DNA from: Ralstonia sp. UNC404CL21Col
GTDB taxonomy: Bacteria; Pseudomonadota; Gammaproteobacteria; Burkholderiales; Burkholderiaceae
Length of the DNA stretch: 64,000 nt
Reading direction: 5' to 3'
Assembly (NCBI RefSeq): GCF_000620465.1
Contig: NZ_JIBE01000003.1
Location: 1,674,001-1,738,000, forward strand
Positions 34,936-42,702 of this stretch are shown here, piece by piece. Every line of letters starts with the position of its first letter. Within the stretch, counting starts at the first letter, position 1. The position numbers and the translations under genes were made by a program. Below the pieces are notes generated by a model. The model saw only the letters and a list, made by a program, of their open reading frames with translations. It had not been told where the DNA came from and searched no databases.

Positions 34936-35706
34936 ATGGTGCAGGACATCATTCTCGAAACGCGCGGACTGACCAAGGGCTTCAAGGGCTTTACCGCCGT
35001 GTCCGACGTCAACCTGCGCGTGCAGCGTGGGTCCATCCATGCGCTCATCGGCCCGAACGGTGCCGGCAAGACGACCTGTTTCAACCTGCTGACCAAATTC
35101 CTGGTGCCCACGCGCGGCACGATTCTGTTCAACGGTGTCGATATCACCTCGGAAAAACCGGCGCAGATCGCGCGCCGCGGCGTGATCCGCTCGTTCCAGA
35201 TCTCCGCTGTGTTTCCGCATCTGACGGTGATGGAAAACGTTCGCGTCGGGCTGCAGCGGCAGCTCGGTACGGCGTATGCGTTCTGGCGCAGCGAGCAATC
35301 GCTCAACACGCTGAATGCGCGCGCGATGGAGCTGCTCGAACAGGTGGGCCTGACGGAGTTTGCGCACACCGTGACGGTGGAGTTGCCCTACGGCCGCAAG
35401 CGCGCGCTGGAGATTGCCACCACGCTGGCGATGGAGCCGGAGCTGATGCTGCTCGACGAGCCCACGCAGGGCATGGGCCACGAAGACGTGGACCGCGTGA
35501 CGGAGCTGATCAAGCGCGTCGCGCAGGGCCGCACGATTCTGATGGTCGAACACAACATGAACGTGGTGTCGTCCATCGCCGACAAGATCACGGTGCTGCA
35601 GCGCGGCCAGATCCTGGCCGAAGGCCCGTACGAAGACGTCTCGAAGAACCCGCAGGTGATGGAAGCCTATATGGGCACCGCCGATGCGGCACTGGAAGGC
35701 CATTGA
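34936..35706 (+). CDS. livG: branched-chain amino acid ABC transporter ATP-binding protein LivG
   Basis: The 256-aa ATPase is the first gene of livG-livF-livK-livH-livM. Walker A is GPNGAGKTT near residue 40, the Q-loop is in RSFQISAVFPHLTV, and Walker B is MLLDEPTQGMGHED. The signature motif, normally LSYGQQR in LivG, reads LPYGRKRALEIA here. The ATG at 34936 starts the conserved part. It pairs with LivF to power uptake. Confidence 0.92.
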   Translation: MVQDIILETRGLTKGFKGFTAVSDVNLRVQRGSIHALIGPNGAGKTTCFNLLTKFLVPTRGTILFNGVDITSEKPAQIARRGVIRSFQISAVFPHLTVMENVRVGLQRQLGTAYAFWRSEQSLNTLNARAMELLEQVGLTEFAHTVTVELPYGRKRALEIATTLAMEPELMLLDEPTQGMGHEDVDRVTELIKRVAQGRTILMVEHNMNVVSSIADKITVLQRGQILAEGPYEDVSKNPQVMEAYMGTADAALEGH

Positions 35707-35800
35707 GCCGACTGATCGACGTTGATCGATCACGCGACGCCGCTGCACGCCGCATATCAAACGTAAGCGAACGCTAGACCCGAACACACGAGAACACTGC

Positions 35801-36541
35801 ATGAGCACGCCCGCGCTCCAGATCAAGGACCTGCACGCCTGGTACGGCGAATCGCACATCCTGCATGGTGTCGACCTGACCGTGAACCGCGGCGAGGTGG
35901 TCACGCTGCTCGGCCGCAACGGCGCGGGCCGCACCACCACGCTGCGCGCCATCATGGGCCTGGTGGGCACGCGCAAGGGCTCCATCGTCGTGCACGACGC
36001 AAGCGGCCAGGGCGTCGAAACGATCGACCTGCCGACGCACAAGATCGCCCACTGCGGCATCGGTTATTGCCCCGAAGAGCGCGGCATCTTCTCGAGCCTC
36101 TCGTGCGAAGAAAACCTGATGCTGCCGCCGGTGTTGAAGGGGCAGGTGGCCAAGACCGGCAATGCCGGCATGAGCATCGAAGAAATCTACGAGATGTTCC
36201 CGAACCTGGCCGAGCGCCGCCAGAGCCAGGGCACGCGCCTGTCGGGCGGCGAGCAGCAGATGCTGGCGGTCGGGCGCATCCTGCGCACGGGCGCGAACCT
36301 GTTGCTGCTCGACGAGATTTCCGAGGGCCTTGCTCCGGTGATCGTGCAGGCGCTGGCCCGCATGATTCTGATGCTTAAGAAGCGCGGCTATACGGTCGTG
36401 ATGGTGGAGCAGAACTTCCGCTTTGCCGCGCCGCTGGCAGATCGCTTTTATGTGATGGAACACGGCCGCATCGTCGAGCGTTTCGAGGCGGCGCAACTGC
36501 AGGACAAGATGCCGGTGCTGCACGAACTGCTCGGCGTGTAA
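35801..36541 (+). CDS. livF: branched-chain amino acid ABC transporter ATP-binding protein LivF
   Basis: The 246-aa second ATPase of the importer lies 94 nt after livG. Walker A reads GRNGAGRTTT at residues 38-47: the invariant Lys is Arg44 (codon CGC at 35930-35932). Signature LSGGEQQMLAVGR and Walker B LLLLDEISEGLAP are intact. In most ABC ATPases Lys-to-Arg at this place weakens or abolishes ATP hydrolysis, but the partner LivG has the normal Lys. This variant may occur in related LivF proteins. Confidence 0.92.
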   Translation: MSTPALQIKDLHAWYGESHILHGVDLTVNRGEVVTLLGRNGAGRTTTLRAIMGLVGTRKGSIVVHDASGQGVETIDLPTHKIAHCGIGYCPEERGIFSSLSCEENLMLPPVLKGQVAKTGNAGMSIEEIYEMFPNLAERRQSQGTRLSGGEQQMLAVGRILRTGANLLLLDEISEGLAPVIVQALARMILMLKKRGYTVVMVEQNFRFAAPLADRFYVMEHGRIVERFEAAQLQDKMPVLHELLGV

Positions 36542-36616
36542 GACGTTTTCCCGATCGACTTGCAAGACCCATGCGCCAGCGTGATCCGCGGCGCGCACGA
36601 CACAGGAGACAAGACC

Positions 36617-37825
36617 ATGACACTCAAGAAGCTGGCTGGTGCATTGATGGCGGTAGGGCTGGGCGCGGCTGCATTCGGCGCGCATGCGCAGGTGAGCGGC
36701 GACAAGGTGAAGATCGGCTACATCACCGATCTCTCGGGTCTGTATGCCGACATCGACGGGCAGGGCGGTGTCGAGGCGGTCAAGATGGCGATCGAGGATG
36801 CGGGCGGCAAGGTGCTGGGCAAGCCGATCGAACTCGTGACGGCCGATCACCAGAACAAGGCCGACATTGCCGCATCGAAGGCGCGTGAATGGATGGACCA
36901 GCAAGGCCTGGACATGCTGCTGGGCGGCACGAACTCCGCCACGGGCCTGGCGATGAACAAGGTGGCCTCTGAGAAGAAGCGCGTGTTCATCGACATCGGT
37001 GCGGGCACGGCGCGCCTGACCAACGAAGAGTGCACGCCGTACACGATCCACTATGCATACGACACCGTGGCGCTGGCCAAGGGCACGGGCAGTGCGGTGG
37101 TCAAGCAGGGCGGCAAGTCGTGGTTTTTCCTGACTGCCGACTACGCCTTCGGCCATTCGCTGGAGAACGACACCACGGCCGTGGTCAAGGCCAACGGCGG
37201 CACGGTGGTGGGTTCGGTCAAGCACCCGCTGTCGGCGTCGGACTTCTCGTCGTACCTGCTGCAGGCGCAGTCGTCCAAGGCGCAGATCCTGGGCCTGGCC
37301 AATGCCGGCGGCGATACGATCAACTCGATCAAGGCGGCCAAGGAATTCGGCATCACCAAGTCGATGAAGATCGCCGGCCTGCTGATGTTCATCAACGACG
37401 TGCATAGCCTGGGCCTGCAGACGGCCGAAGGCCTGTTGATGACCGACAGCTGGTACTGGGACATGAACGACGCCACGCGCAAGTTCGCCAACCGCTACTT
37501 CATGAAGATGAAGAAGATGCCGAGCAGCCTGCAGGCGGCGGATTACTCGGCGGTGTCGAACTACATCAAGGCCGTGGCGGCTGCCGGCACGGACGATCCG
37601 GACAAGGTCATCGCGCAGCTCAAGAAGACCAAGATCGACGACTTCTACACGAAGGGCACCATCCGCCAGGACGGCCGTGCCATCCACGACATGTACCTGC
37701 TGCAGGTGAAGTCGCCGGCCGAATCGAAGAAGCCGTGGGATTACCTGAAGGTCGTGGCGACGATCCCGGGCGAGCAGGCTTTCACCACGCCGGCCGAGTC
37801 GAAGTGCTCGCTGATGAAGAAATAA
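36617..37825 (+). CDS. livK: ABC transporter substrate-binding protein, LivK-like
   Basis: The 402-aa periplasmic binding protein of the leucine/isoleucine/valine receptor family has a signal peptide MTLKKLAGALMAVGLGAAAF, ending in AHA. The mature part starts QVSGDKVKIGYITDLSGLYA. The two-lobe fold is suggested by VIAQLKK and PSSLQAADYSAV segments. AGGAG precedes the ATG at 36617. Ligands of this family include branched-chain amino acids, amides and aromatic acids; the exact one is not determined. A hairpin separates it from livH, which fits higher expression of the binding protein. Confidence 0.88.
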   Translation: MTLKKLAGALMAVGLGAAAFGAHAQVSGDKVKIGYITDLSGLYADIDGQGGVEAVKMAIEDAGGKVLGKPIELVTADHQNKADIAASKAREWMDQQGLDMLLGGTNSATGLAMNKVASEKKRVFIDIGAGTARLTNEECTPYTIHYAYDTVALAKGTGSAVVKQGGKSWFFLTADYAFGHSLENDTTAVVKANGGTVVGSVKHPLSASDFSSYLLQAQSSKAQILGLANAGGDTINSIKAAKEFGITKSMKIAGLLMFINDVHSLGLQTAEGLLMTDSWYWDMNDATRKFANRYFMKMKKMPSSLQAADYSAVSNYIKAVAAAGTDDPDKVIAQLKKTKIDDFYTKGTIRQDGRAIHDMYLLQVKSPAESKKPWDYLKVVATIPGEQAFTTPAESKCSLMKK

Positions 37826-37840
37826 AAGCGTAGGCAATCC

Positions 37841-37870
37841 GGCGCCGCCGTCCGTGTGGAGGGCGGCGCC
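37841..37870 (+). other. stem-loop between livK and livH
   Basis: The perfect 9-bp stem GGCGCCGCC (37841-37849) with GGCGGCGCC (37862-37870) starts 15 nt past the livK stop. There is no T-run. Such hairpins often protect the upstream mRNA end and give excess binding protein over permeases. Confidence 0.6.
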
Positions 37871-37905
37871 ATCAACGTTGTGTTGGCGTTCTTCTCCTGA
37901 CCGCG

Positions 37906-38790
37906 ATGGAAATTTTCGGCGTTCCGCTACCGGCCATGCTCAGCCAGCTGCTGCTGGGTCTGGTCAACGGTTCCTTCTATGCGATGTTGAGCCTGGGCCT
38001 TGCGGTCATCTTCGGGCTGCTCAACGTCATCAATTTTGCGCACGGGGCGCTGTTCATGCTGGGCGCGGTGCTCACGTGGATGGGCTTCTCGTACCTGGGC
38101 GTGCCGTACTGGGCGATGCTGGTGCTGTCGCCCCTGGTGATCGGCCTGCTGGGCGTGGTGATCGAACGCACGCTGCTGCGGTTCATCTACAAGCTCGATC
38201 ACCTCTATGGCCTGCTGCTCACGCTGGGCGTGACGCTCGTCATCGAAGGCGTGTTCCGCGCCATCTACGGCGTCTCGGGCCTGCCGTACGACACGCCCCA
38301 GCTGCTGCAGGGCGCCACCGACCTCGGCTTCATGATGCTGCCCAACTATCGCGCGTGGGTGGTGGTGGCGTCGCTGGCGGTGTGCTTCGCCACGTGGTTC
38401 ATGATCGAGAAGACCAAGCTGGGCGCGTACCTGCGCGCCGGCACCGAGAACCCGAAGCTGGTCGAAGCCTTTGGCGTGAACGTGCCGCTGATGGTCACGC
38501 TCACCTACGGTTTTGGCGTGGCGCTGGCGGCGTTTGCGGGCGTGCTGGCGGCACCGGTCATCCAGATCTCGCCGTTGATGGGGCAGAGCATGATCATCAC
38601 CGTCTTTGCGGTGGTGGTGATCGGCGGCATGGGGTCGATTCTCGGCTCGATCGTCACCGGCCTCGGCCTGGGCGTGATCGAAGGGCTGACCAAGGTGTTT
38701 TATCCACAGGCGTCGGCGACCGTGGTGTTCGTGATCATGGTGCTGGTGCTGCTGGTGCGTCCGGCGGGCCTGTTCGGTAAAGAGAAATGA
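37906..38790 (+). CDS. livH: branched-chain amino acid ABC transporter permease LivH
   Basis: The 294-aa inner-membrane permease has eight or so hydrophobic segments. Family motifs are LLLGLVNGSFYAMLSLGLAV near the N-terminus and VIGGMGSILGSIVTGLGLG near residue 240. Its stop overlaps the livM start by 4 nt (ATGA). Confidence 0.93.
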   Translation: MEIFGVPLPAMLSQLLLGLVNGSFYAMLSLGLAVIFGLLNVINFAHGALFMLGAVLTWMGFSYLGVPYWAMLVLSPLVIGLLGVVIERTLLRFIYKLDHLYGLLLTLGVTLVIEGVFRAIYGVSGLPYDTPQLLQGATDLGFMMLPNYRAWVVVASLAVCFATWFMIEKTKLGAYLRAGTENPKLVEAFGVNVPLMVTLTYGFGVALAAFAGVLAAPVIQISPLMGQSMIITVFAVVVIGGMGSILGSIVTGLGLGVIEGLTKVFYPQASATVVFVIMVLVLLVRPAGLFGKEK

Positions 38791-39791
38791 GCGGCGCGGC
38801 CAACATGACCAATTCCTCTTCCCTCAAATACGTCCTGTACGGCCTGCTTCTGGTGGCGCTGATTGCCGCGCCGCTGGTGGGCGCGTATCCGGTGTTCGTC
38901 GCCAAGCTGCTGTGCTTTGCGCTGTTTGCTTCTGCCTTCAACCTGCTGCTGGGCTACACCGGCCTGCTGTCGTTCGGGCATGCGGCGTTCTTTGGCGGCG
39001 CGGGCTACGTGGCCGGTTACATGATGCGCGACCTGCACGTCACGCCTGAGCTTGGCTTGCTGGCCGGCACCGCAGCGGGCGCGTTCATCGGTCTGGTCGT
39101 CGGCCTGCTGGCCATCCGCCGCCAAGGCATCTACTTCGCCATGATCACGCTGGCGCTGGCGCAGATGCTGTACTTCTTCTGCTTGCAGGTGCCGTTCACC
39201 GGCGGTGAAGATGGCCTGCAGGGCGTGCCGCGCGGCAAGCTGTTCGGCGTGCTGGACCTGTCGTCGGACATGACGCTGTACTACGTGGTGCTTGTGATCG
39301 TGGTCGCGGCGTTCCTGCTGATCGTGCGCACGATCCACTCGCCGTTCGGGCAGATTCTCAAGGCGATCAAGGAGAACGAGCCGCGCGCCACGTCCCTCGG
39401 CTACGACACCGATCGCTTCAAGCTGCTGGCGTTCGTGCTGTCGGCGGCGCTCACGGGCCTGGCCGGTGCGCTGAAGACGCTGGTGCTCGGCTTCGAGACG
39501 CTCACCGATGTGCACTGGTCGATGTCCGGCTCGGTCATCCTGATGACGCTGGTCGGCGGCCTCGGTATCCTGTCCGGCCCGCTGCTGGGCGCCGCGCTGG
39601 TGATTGCACTGGAAAACAAGCTCGGCGACATCGGCAGCTTCCTGGCCGGTGCCACCGGCATCGAGGGCTTCAATATCCTCGGCGAATCGGTCACCACGGT
39701 GACGGGCGCGATCTTCGTGATCTGCGTGCTGACGTTCCGCCGCGGCATCATGGGCGAAATTGCGGCGCGCGTGCCTTGGTTGCGACGTTGA
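38787..39791 (+). CDS. livM: branched-chain amino acid ABC transporter permease LivM
   Basis: The 334-aa second permease has the family motifs NLLLGYTGLLSFGHAAFFGG near residue 55 and TLVGGLGILSGPLLGAAL near residue 255. It is translationally coupled to livH. The ATG at 38787 is used; a second in-frame ATG is six codons later. It is the last gene of the operon; the nearest terminator-like hairpin is 200 nt downstream. Confidence 0.93.
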   Translation: MSGAANMTNSSSLKYVLYGLLLVALIAAPLVGAYPVFVAKLLCFALFASAFNLLLGYTGLLSFGHAAFFGGAGYVAGYMMRDLHVTPELGLLAGTAAGAFIGLVVGLLAIRRQGIYFAMITLALAQMLYFFCLQVPFTGGEDGLQGVPRGKLFGVLDLSSDMTLYYVVLVIVVAAFLLIVRTIHSPFGQILKAIKENEPRATSLGYDTDRFKLLAFVLSAALTGLAGALKTLVLGFETLTDVHWSMSGSVILMTLVGGLGILSGPLLGAALVIALENKLGDIGSFLAGATGIEGFNILGESVTTVTGAIFVICVLTFRRGIMGEIAARVPWLRR

Positions 39792-39991
39792 CGCCACAAT
39801 GCCCGAAGATGCCGGCAAATTTCACCCGAACGGCTGATCTTGGTGCCTGATGCACCGTAAGGGTTTGCTCTAGTTGCTGCATTGCGGTGCATCTTTTACA
39901 GTCGCGTTACGGTTTTCGCACGAGATAAATGAGGCGGGAGCGAGGAGACGACAGCACACACCGCACGTACGGTGGAGATGCAAAATAGATG

Positions 39992-40026
39992 AAGGCCCTG
40001 CCAGGCGATCCCCGGCAGGGCCTTTT
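39992..40026. terminator. terminator downstream of livM, facing the small minus-strand gene
   Basis: The 11-bp stem AAGGCCCTGCC (39992-40002) pairs with GGCAGGGCCTT (40014-40024) and is followed by TT. It lies 200 nt past livM and touches the stop codon of the convergent gene at 40025. The 200 nt between livM and this hairpin show nothing else recognisable. Confidence 0.75.
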
Positions 40027-40276
40027 AGTTTGTGCGCTCGCTTTCCGCCAGGGCGCCGGCCAGCAGTGCACGGCCCCGGGCGCTGACCGTCACCAACTGC
40101 AGCCCCGGCGCGGAGTCGGGCACGCAGTCCACCAGCCCGTCGATGCAGGCATCCTCCCAGATCGACAAACGCGGGCACGACGTCCGCCACGTTTCCAGCA
40201 CTTCAGCGTAGGGCCGCGGCCGCTCGGCCAGCGACTGCAGCAATTGCAGGGTGAGGGCGCGGGTCGGATCGGCCAT
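40025..40276 (-). CDS. small hypothetical protein, possible winged helix
   Basis: The 83-aa protein MADPTRALTLQLLQSLAERP, with LETWRTSCPRLSIWEDACID and a final VTVSARGRALLAGAL, resembles winged-helix domains: a helical start, then a short beta hairpin near 'VTVSARGRALL'. TTGGAG stands before the ATG at 40276, which is preferred over an upstream ATG at 40372. I do not recognise a named family. It is divergent from the next gene. Confidence 0.65.
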   Translation of the reverse strand: MADPTRALTLQLLQSLAERPRPYAEVLETWRTSCPRLSIWEDACIDGLVDCVPDSAPGLQLVTVSARGRALLAGALAESERTN

Positions 40277-40395
40277 GGCGGGCTCCAAGGGATGACGCAT
40301 CCATTCTGGTTCGCGCCCATTCACAAGAGAAATGCATTCGGTGTCGACGCCTATGCGCGCACTGCATGACAATGGCGCCTTCGCCTGAGCCGCCC

Positions 40396-40833
40396 ATGAC
40401 CTTGTCCACTCGCCTTGCCACGCCCGAAGACCGGCCGCGATTGCTGGCCGCCGTCGCGTCGACCGCGCCGCCGCTGCAGTTGGCGCATGCCATCGATACG
40501 CTGCTCGCCCATCCGAGCGTGCATCCGTGCTTCCTTGTTGAAATGGGTGAAGAGCTGGCCGGCGTGGCGCCGATCACGCTCGTGCCGCATCTGGCGCTGG
40601 GCGGTTTGGTGGCGTGGTTGCCGGTCGGCGTGATGGTGCTTTCCGGCGACGCGGCCGCGCGCGATGCGGCCCTGGCGGCCGTCAATGAGTACGCCAGGGC
40701 ACATGGCATACTCCACGTCCTGTTGCCGCCCGTGGCGCTCTCGGCTGAAGACGCCGCAGCGCTCGGCTTTGCGCCCGACGCATTGGGCTGCTGGCGGCGC
40801 AGCGCACGTCCGTCGCCCAAGTCGCTGGGCTAA
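40396..40833 (+). CDS. hypothetical protein, weakly GNAT-like
   Basis: The 145-aa protein starts MTLSTRLATPEDRPRLLAAV, which resembles the first strand and helix of GNAT acetyltransferases. A later segment AAVNEYARAHGILHVLLPPV recalls the core helix and strand. The acetyl-CoA P-loop (Q/R-x-x-G-x-G/A) is not visible, so catalytic function is doubtful. The ATG at 40396 begins the conserved part. The TSUP gene follows after 22 nt, possibly in one transcript. Confidence 0.55.
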   Translation: MTLSTRLATPEDRPRLLAAVASTAPPLQLAHAIDTLLAHPSVHPCFLVEMGEELAGVAPITLVPHLALGGLVAWLPVGVMVLSGDAAARDAALAAVNEYARAHGILHVLLPPVALSAEDAAALGFAPDALGCWRRSARPSPKSLG

Positions 40834-40855
40834 TCCTTCCCGTTTCGTTTCTCTG

Positions 40856-41614
40856 ATGGAATTCGCTTTGCTCGCCGTGGCCGGTTTTCTGGCCGGCCTG
40901 ATCGATGCCGTGGCCGGTGGCGGCGGCCTGGTGCAGATTCCCGCGCTGTTCTCGGCGTATCCGAACATCGCGCCCGCCACGCTCATCGGCACCAACAAAG
41001 TCGCGTCGATGTCGGGCACGGCGACGGCGGCGGTGCGCTACGGCCGCACGGTGCGCATCTACTGGGGCGCGACGGCGCCGGCGGTGGTCACGGCGTTTGT
41101 GTTTTCGCTGCTCGGCGCGTGGGCGCTCACGCATATTCCGGCCGAGCCGCTGCGCCGTGCGCTGCCGTTCGTGCTGGCGGTGCTGCTCGTCTACACGGTG
41201 GCCAAGAAGAATCTGGGCGCCGATCACGCCCCGAGCCTCAAGGGCTGGCGCGAGCGCGCGGCGGCGTTGCTTGCCGGCGCGGCCATCGGTTTCTACGACG
41301 GCGTGTTTGGCCCGGGCACCGGCAGCTTTCTGATGATCGTGTTCGTGCGCGTGTTTGGGTACGACTTCCTGCATGCGTCGGCGTCTACCAAGATCGTCAA
41401 TCTGGCGACCAACGTGGCTGCGCTGTTGCTGCTGGCCGCCAAGGGGCACGTCTGGTGGCAGCTCGGCCTGGTGATGGCGGTTGCCAACGTCGCCGGCAAT
41501 CAGGTCGGCAGCCACCTCGCGCTGCGGCACGGCAGCCGCTTCGTGCGCAAGGTGTTCATCGTGGTGGTGCTGGCGTTGATTTTGAAGACGGCTTACGACG
41601 CCTTCATCCGTTGA
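40856..41614 (+). CDS. TSUP (TauE/SafE) family transporter
   Basis: The 252-aa membrane protein has about eight hydrophobic segments and the two TauE/SafE repeats: GLIDAVAGGGGLVQIPALF near residue 20 and GFYDGVFGPGTGSFLMIVF near residue 150. The family exports sulfite, sulfoacetate or other organic anions. Which one is unknown. The ATG at 40856 is chosen since earlier in-frame ATGs overlap the previous gene. Its 3' end overlaps the convergent cupin gene by 11 nt. Confidence 0.9.
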   Translation: MEFALLAVAGFLAGLIDAVAGGGGLVQIPALFSAYPNIAPATLIGTNKVASMSGTATAAVRYGRTVRIYWGATAPAVVTAFVFSLLGAWALTHIPAEPLRRALPFVLAVLLVYTVAKKNLGADHAPSLKGWRERAAALLAGAAIGFYDGVFGPGTGSFLMIVFVRVFGYDFLHASASTKIVNLATNVAALLLLAAKGHVWWQLGLVMAVANVAGNQVGSHLALRHGSRFVRKVFIVVVLALILKTAYDAFIR

Positions 41615-41981
41615 GTTGCTTCTCGAGCGCGACGCTGCGCTCGGTAACGACATCGCCCGTGTGCTGCGTGGTTACGGTTTCGATCAGCATGATTCCGCAT
41701 TCTTCGTCGGCCACCGGAAAGTGACGCACGCCGCGCGGCACGACGCAGAATTCGCCGGGGCCGAGGTGCACATCGGCGCGGTCTTCGAAAGCGATTTTCA
41801 GGTGGCCGTAGACCACGAAGAACAGCTCGTCTTCATTCGGGTGGTCATGCCAGACGAACTCGCCTTTGAGCTTGGCGACCTTGATGTATTGGTCGTTGAC
41901 CTGGCCGACGACGCGCGGCGACCAATAGTCCGTGACCTGTTCCAGCGCCTGCGTGACCTGTACGGCGTGTCCTGCGAGCAT
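41604..41981 (-). CDS. cupin domain-containing protein
   Basis: The 125-aa single-domain cupin has motif 1 EFVWHDHPNEDELFFVVYG (His-x-His and Glu metal ligands) and motif 2 PGEFCVVPRGVRHFPVADE. Such small cupins act as metal-dependent enzymes or sensor modules. The ATG at 41981 begins the homologous part. It overlaps the end of the TSUP transporter gene on the other strand. The substrate is unknown. Confidence 0.85.
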   Translation of the reverse strand: MLAGHAVQVTQALEQVTDYWSPRVVGQVNDQYIKVAKLKGEFVWHDHPNEDELFFVVYGHLKIAFEDRADVHLGPGEFCVVPRGVRHFPVADEECGIMLIETVTTQHTGDVVTERSVALEKQLNG

Positions 41982-42150
41982 GATGCGCTCCGATGTGTGG
42001 GAAGGCACTGAAGATAAGGGCGGGCGCCGTGCATTCCCAACCAAACTTTCTAATCGCGCCGATCACGCGGGCTAATGCGCGGTGCGTTGTCACCGTGTTG
42101 CCGCACGAGCGGGCTACGCTGCAAGGTTCTGCATTTGCCCGCGCAGCATC

Positions 42151-42702
42151 ATGGCCCTGAGTCTCGACGACATCCGCACGCTGTTCGACCGCCACGGCAA
42201 CATTGCCTACAGCGGCGAGCCCGTCACGCAACGCGAACATGCCCTGCAGACGGCGGCGTTGGCGGAGGCGGCCGGCGCGTCGGATGCGCTGATCACGGCG
42301 GCGCTGCTGCACGACCTCGGTCATTTGCTGAACCTGCAGGGCGAGACGCCGACCGCCCACGGCATTGACGATCAGCACCAGTACTTTGCGCTGCCGTTTC
42401 TGCGTGCGACGTTTTCCGATGCCGTGCTCGAGCCGATCCGCCTGCATGTGGATGCCAAGCGCTGCCTGTGCGCGATGGATGCGCATTACTACGCGCGCCT
42501 CTCAGCCGATTCCGTACGGAGCTTGGCGCTGCAGGGCGGCGTGTTTTCGGCGCAGGAAGCCGAGGCCTTCATGCAGCGTCCGTACGCCGCCGATGCGCTG
42601 CAGCTGCGCCAGTGGGACGACCTCGCCAAGGTGGCCGGGCAGCGCACGCCTGATCTTGCGCACTTCCTGGCGACGGCCGCGCGGGTTTCAGCGGCAGCCT
42701 AG
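42151..42702 (+). CDS. HD-domain protein of the PhnZ-like diiron oxygenase family
   Basis: The 183-aa protein has Y-x-G-E at residues 20-23 (AYSGEPVTQREHALQTA). Next come the HD pair LLHDLGHLL near residue 58, HGIDDQHQ, and the family stretch IRLHVDAKRCLC near residue 105. PhnZ uses a mixed-valent diiron centre, with the Tyr and Glu of the same motif, to cleave C-P bonds of hydroxyphosphonates. Relatives act on other substrates, or their activity is unknown. No PhnY-type partner dioxygenase is adjacent. The ATG at 42151 starts the conserved part. It overlaps the end of the convergent oxidoreductase gene by 15 nt. Confidence 0.85.
   Translation: MALSLDDIRTLFDRHGNIAYSGEPVTQREHALQTAALAEAAGASDALITAALLHDLGHLLNLQGETPTAHGIDDQHQYFALPFLRATFSDAVLEPIRLHVDAKRCLCAMDAHYYARLSADSVRSLALQGGVFSAQEAEAFMQRPYAADALQLRQWDDLAKVAGQRTPDLAHFLATAARVSAAA

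Noticed and set aside
38700-38708. TTATCCACA inside livH
   Set aside because: It is isolated, within coding sequence, with no neighbouring boxes or AT-rich DNA.
42151-42702. HD-domain protein read as a ppGpp or nucleotide phosphohydrolase
   Set aside because: The Y-x-G-E motif and the HVDAKR stretch fit the PhnZ-like oxygenases better than RelA/SpoT or dGTPase families.
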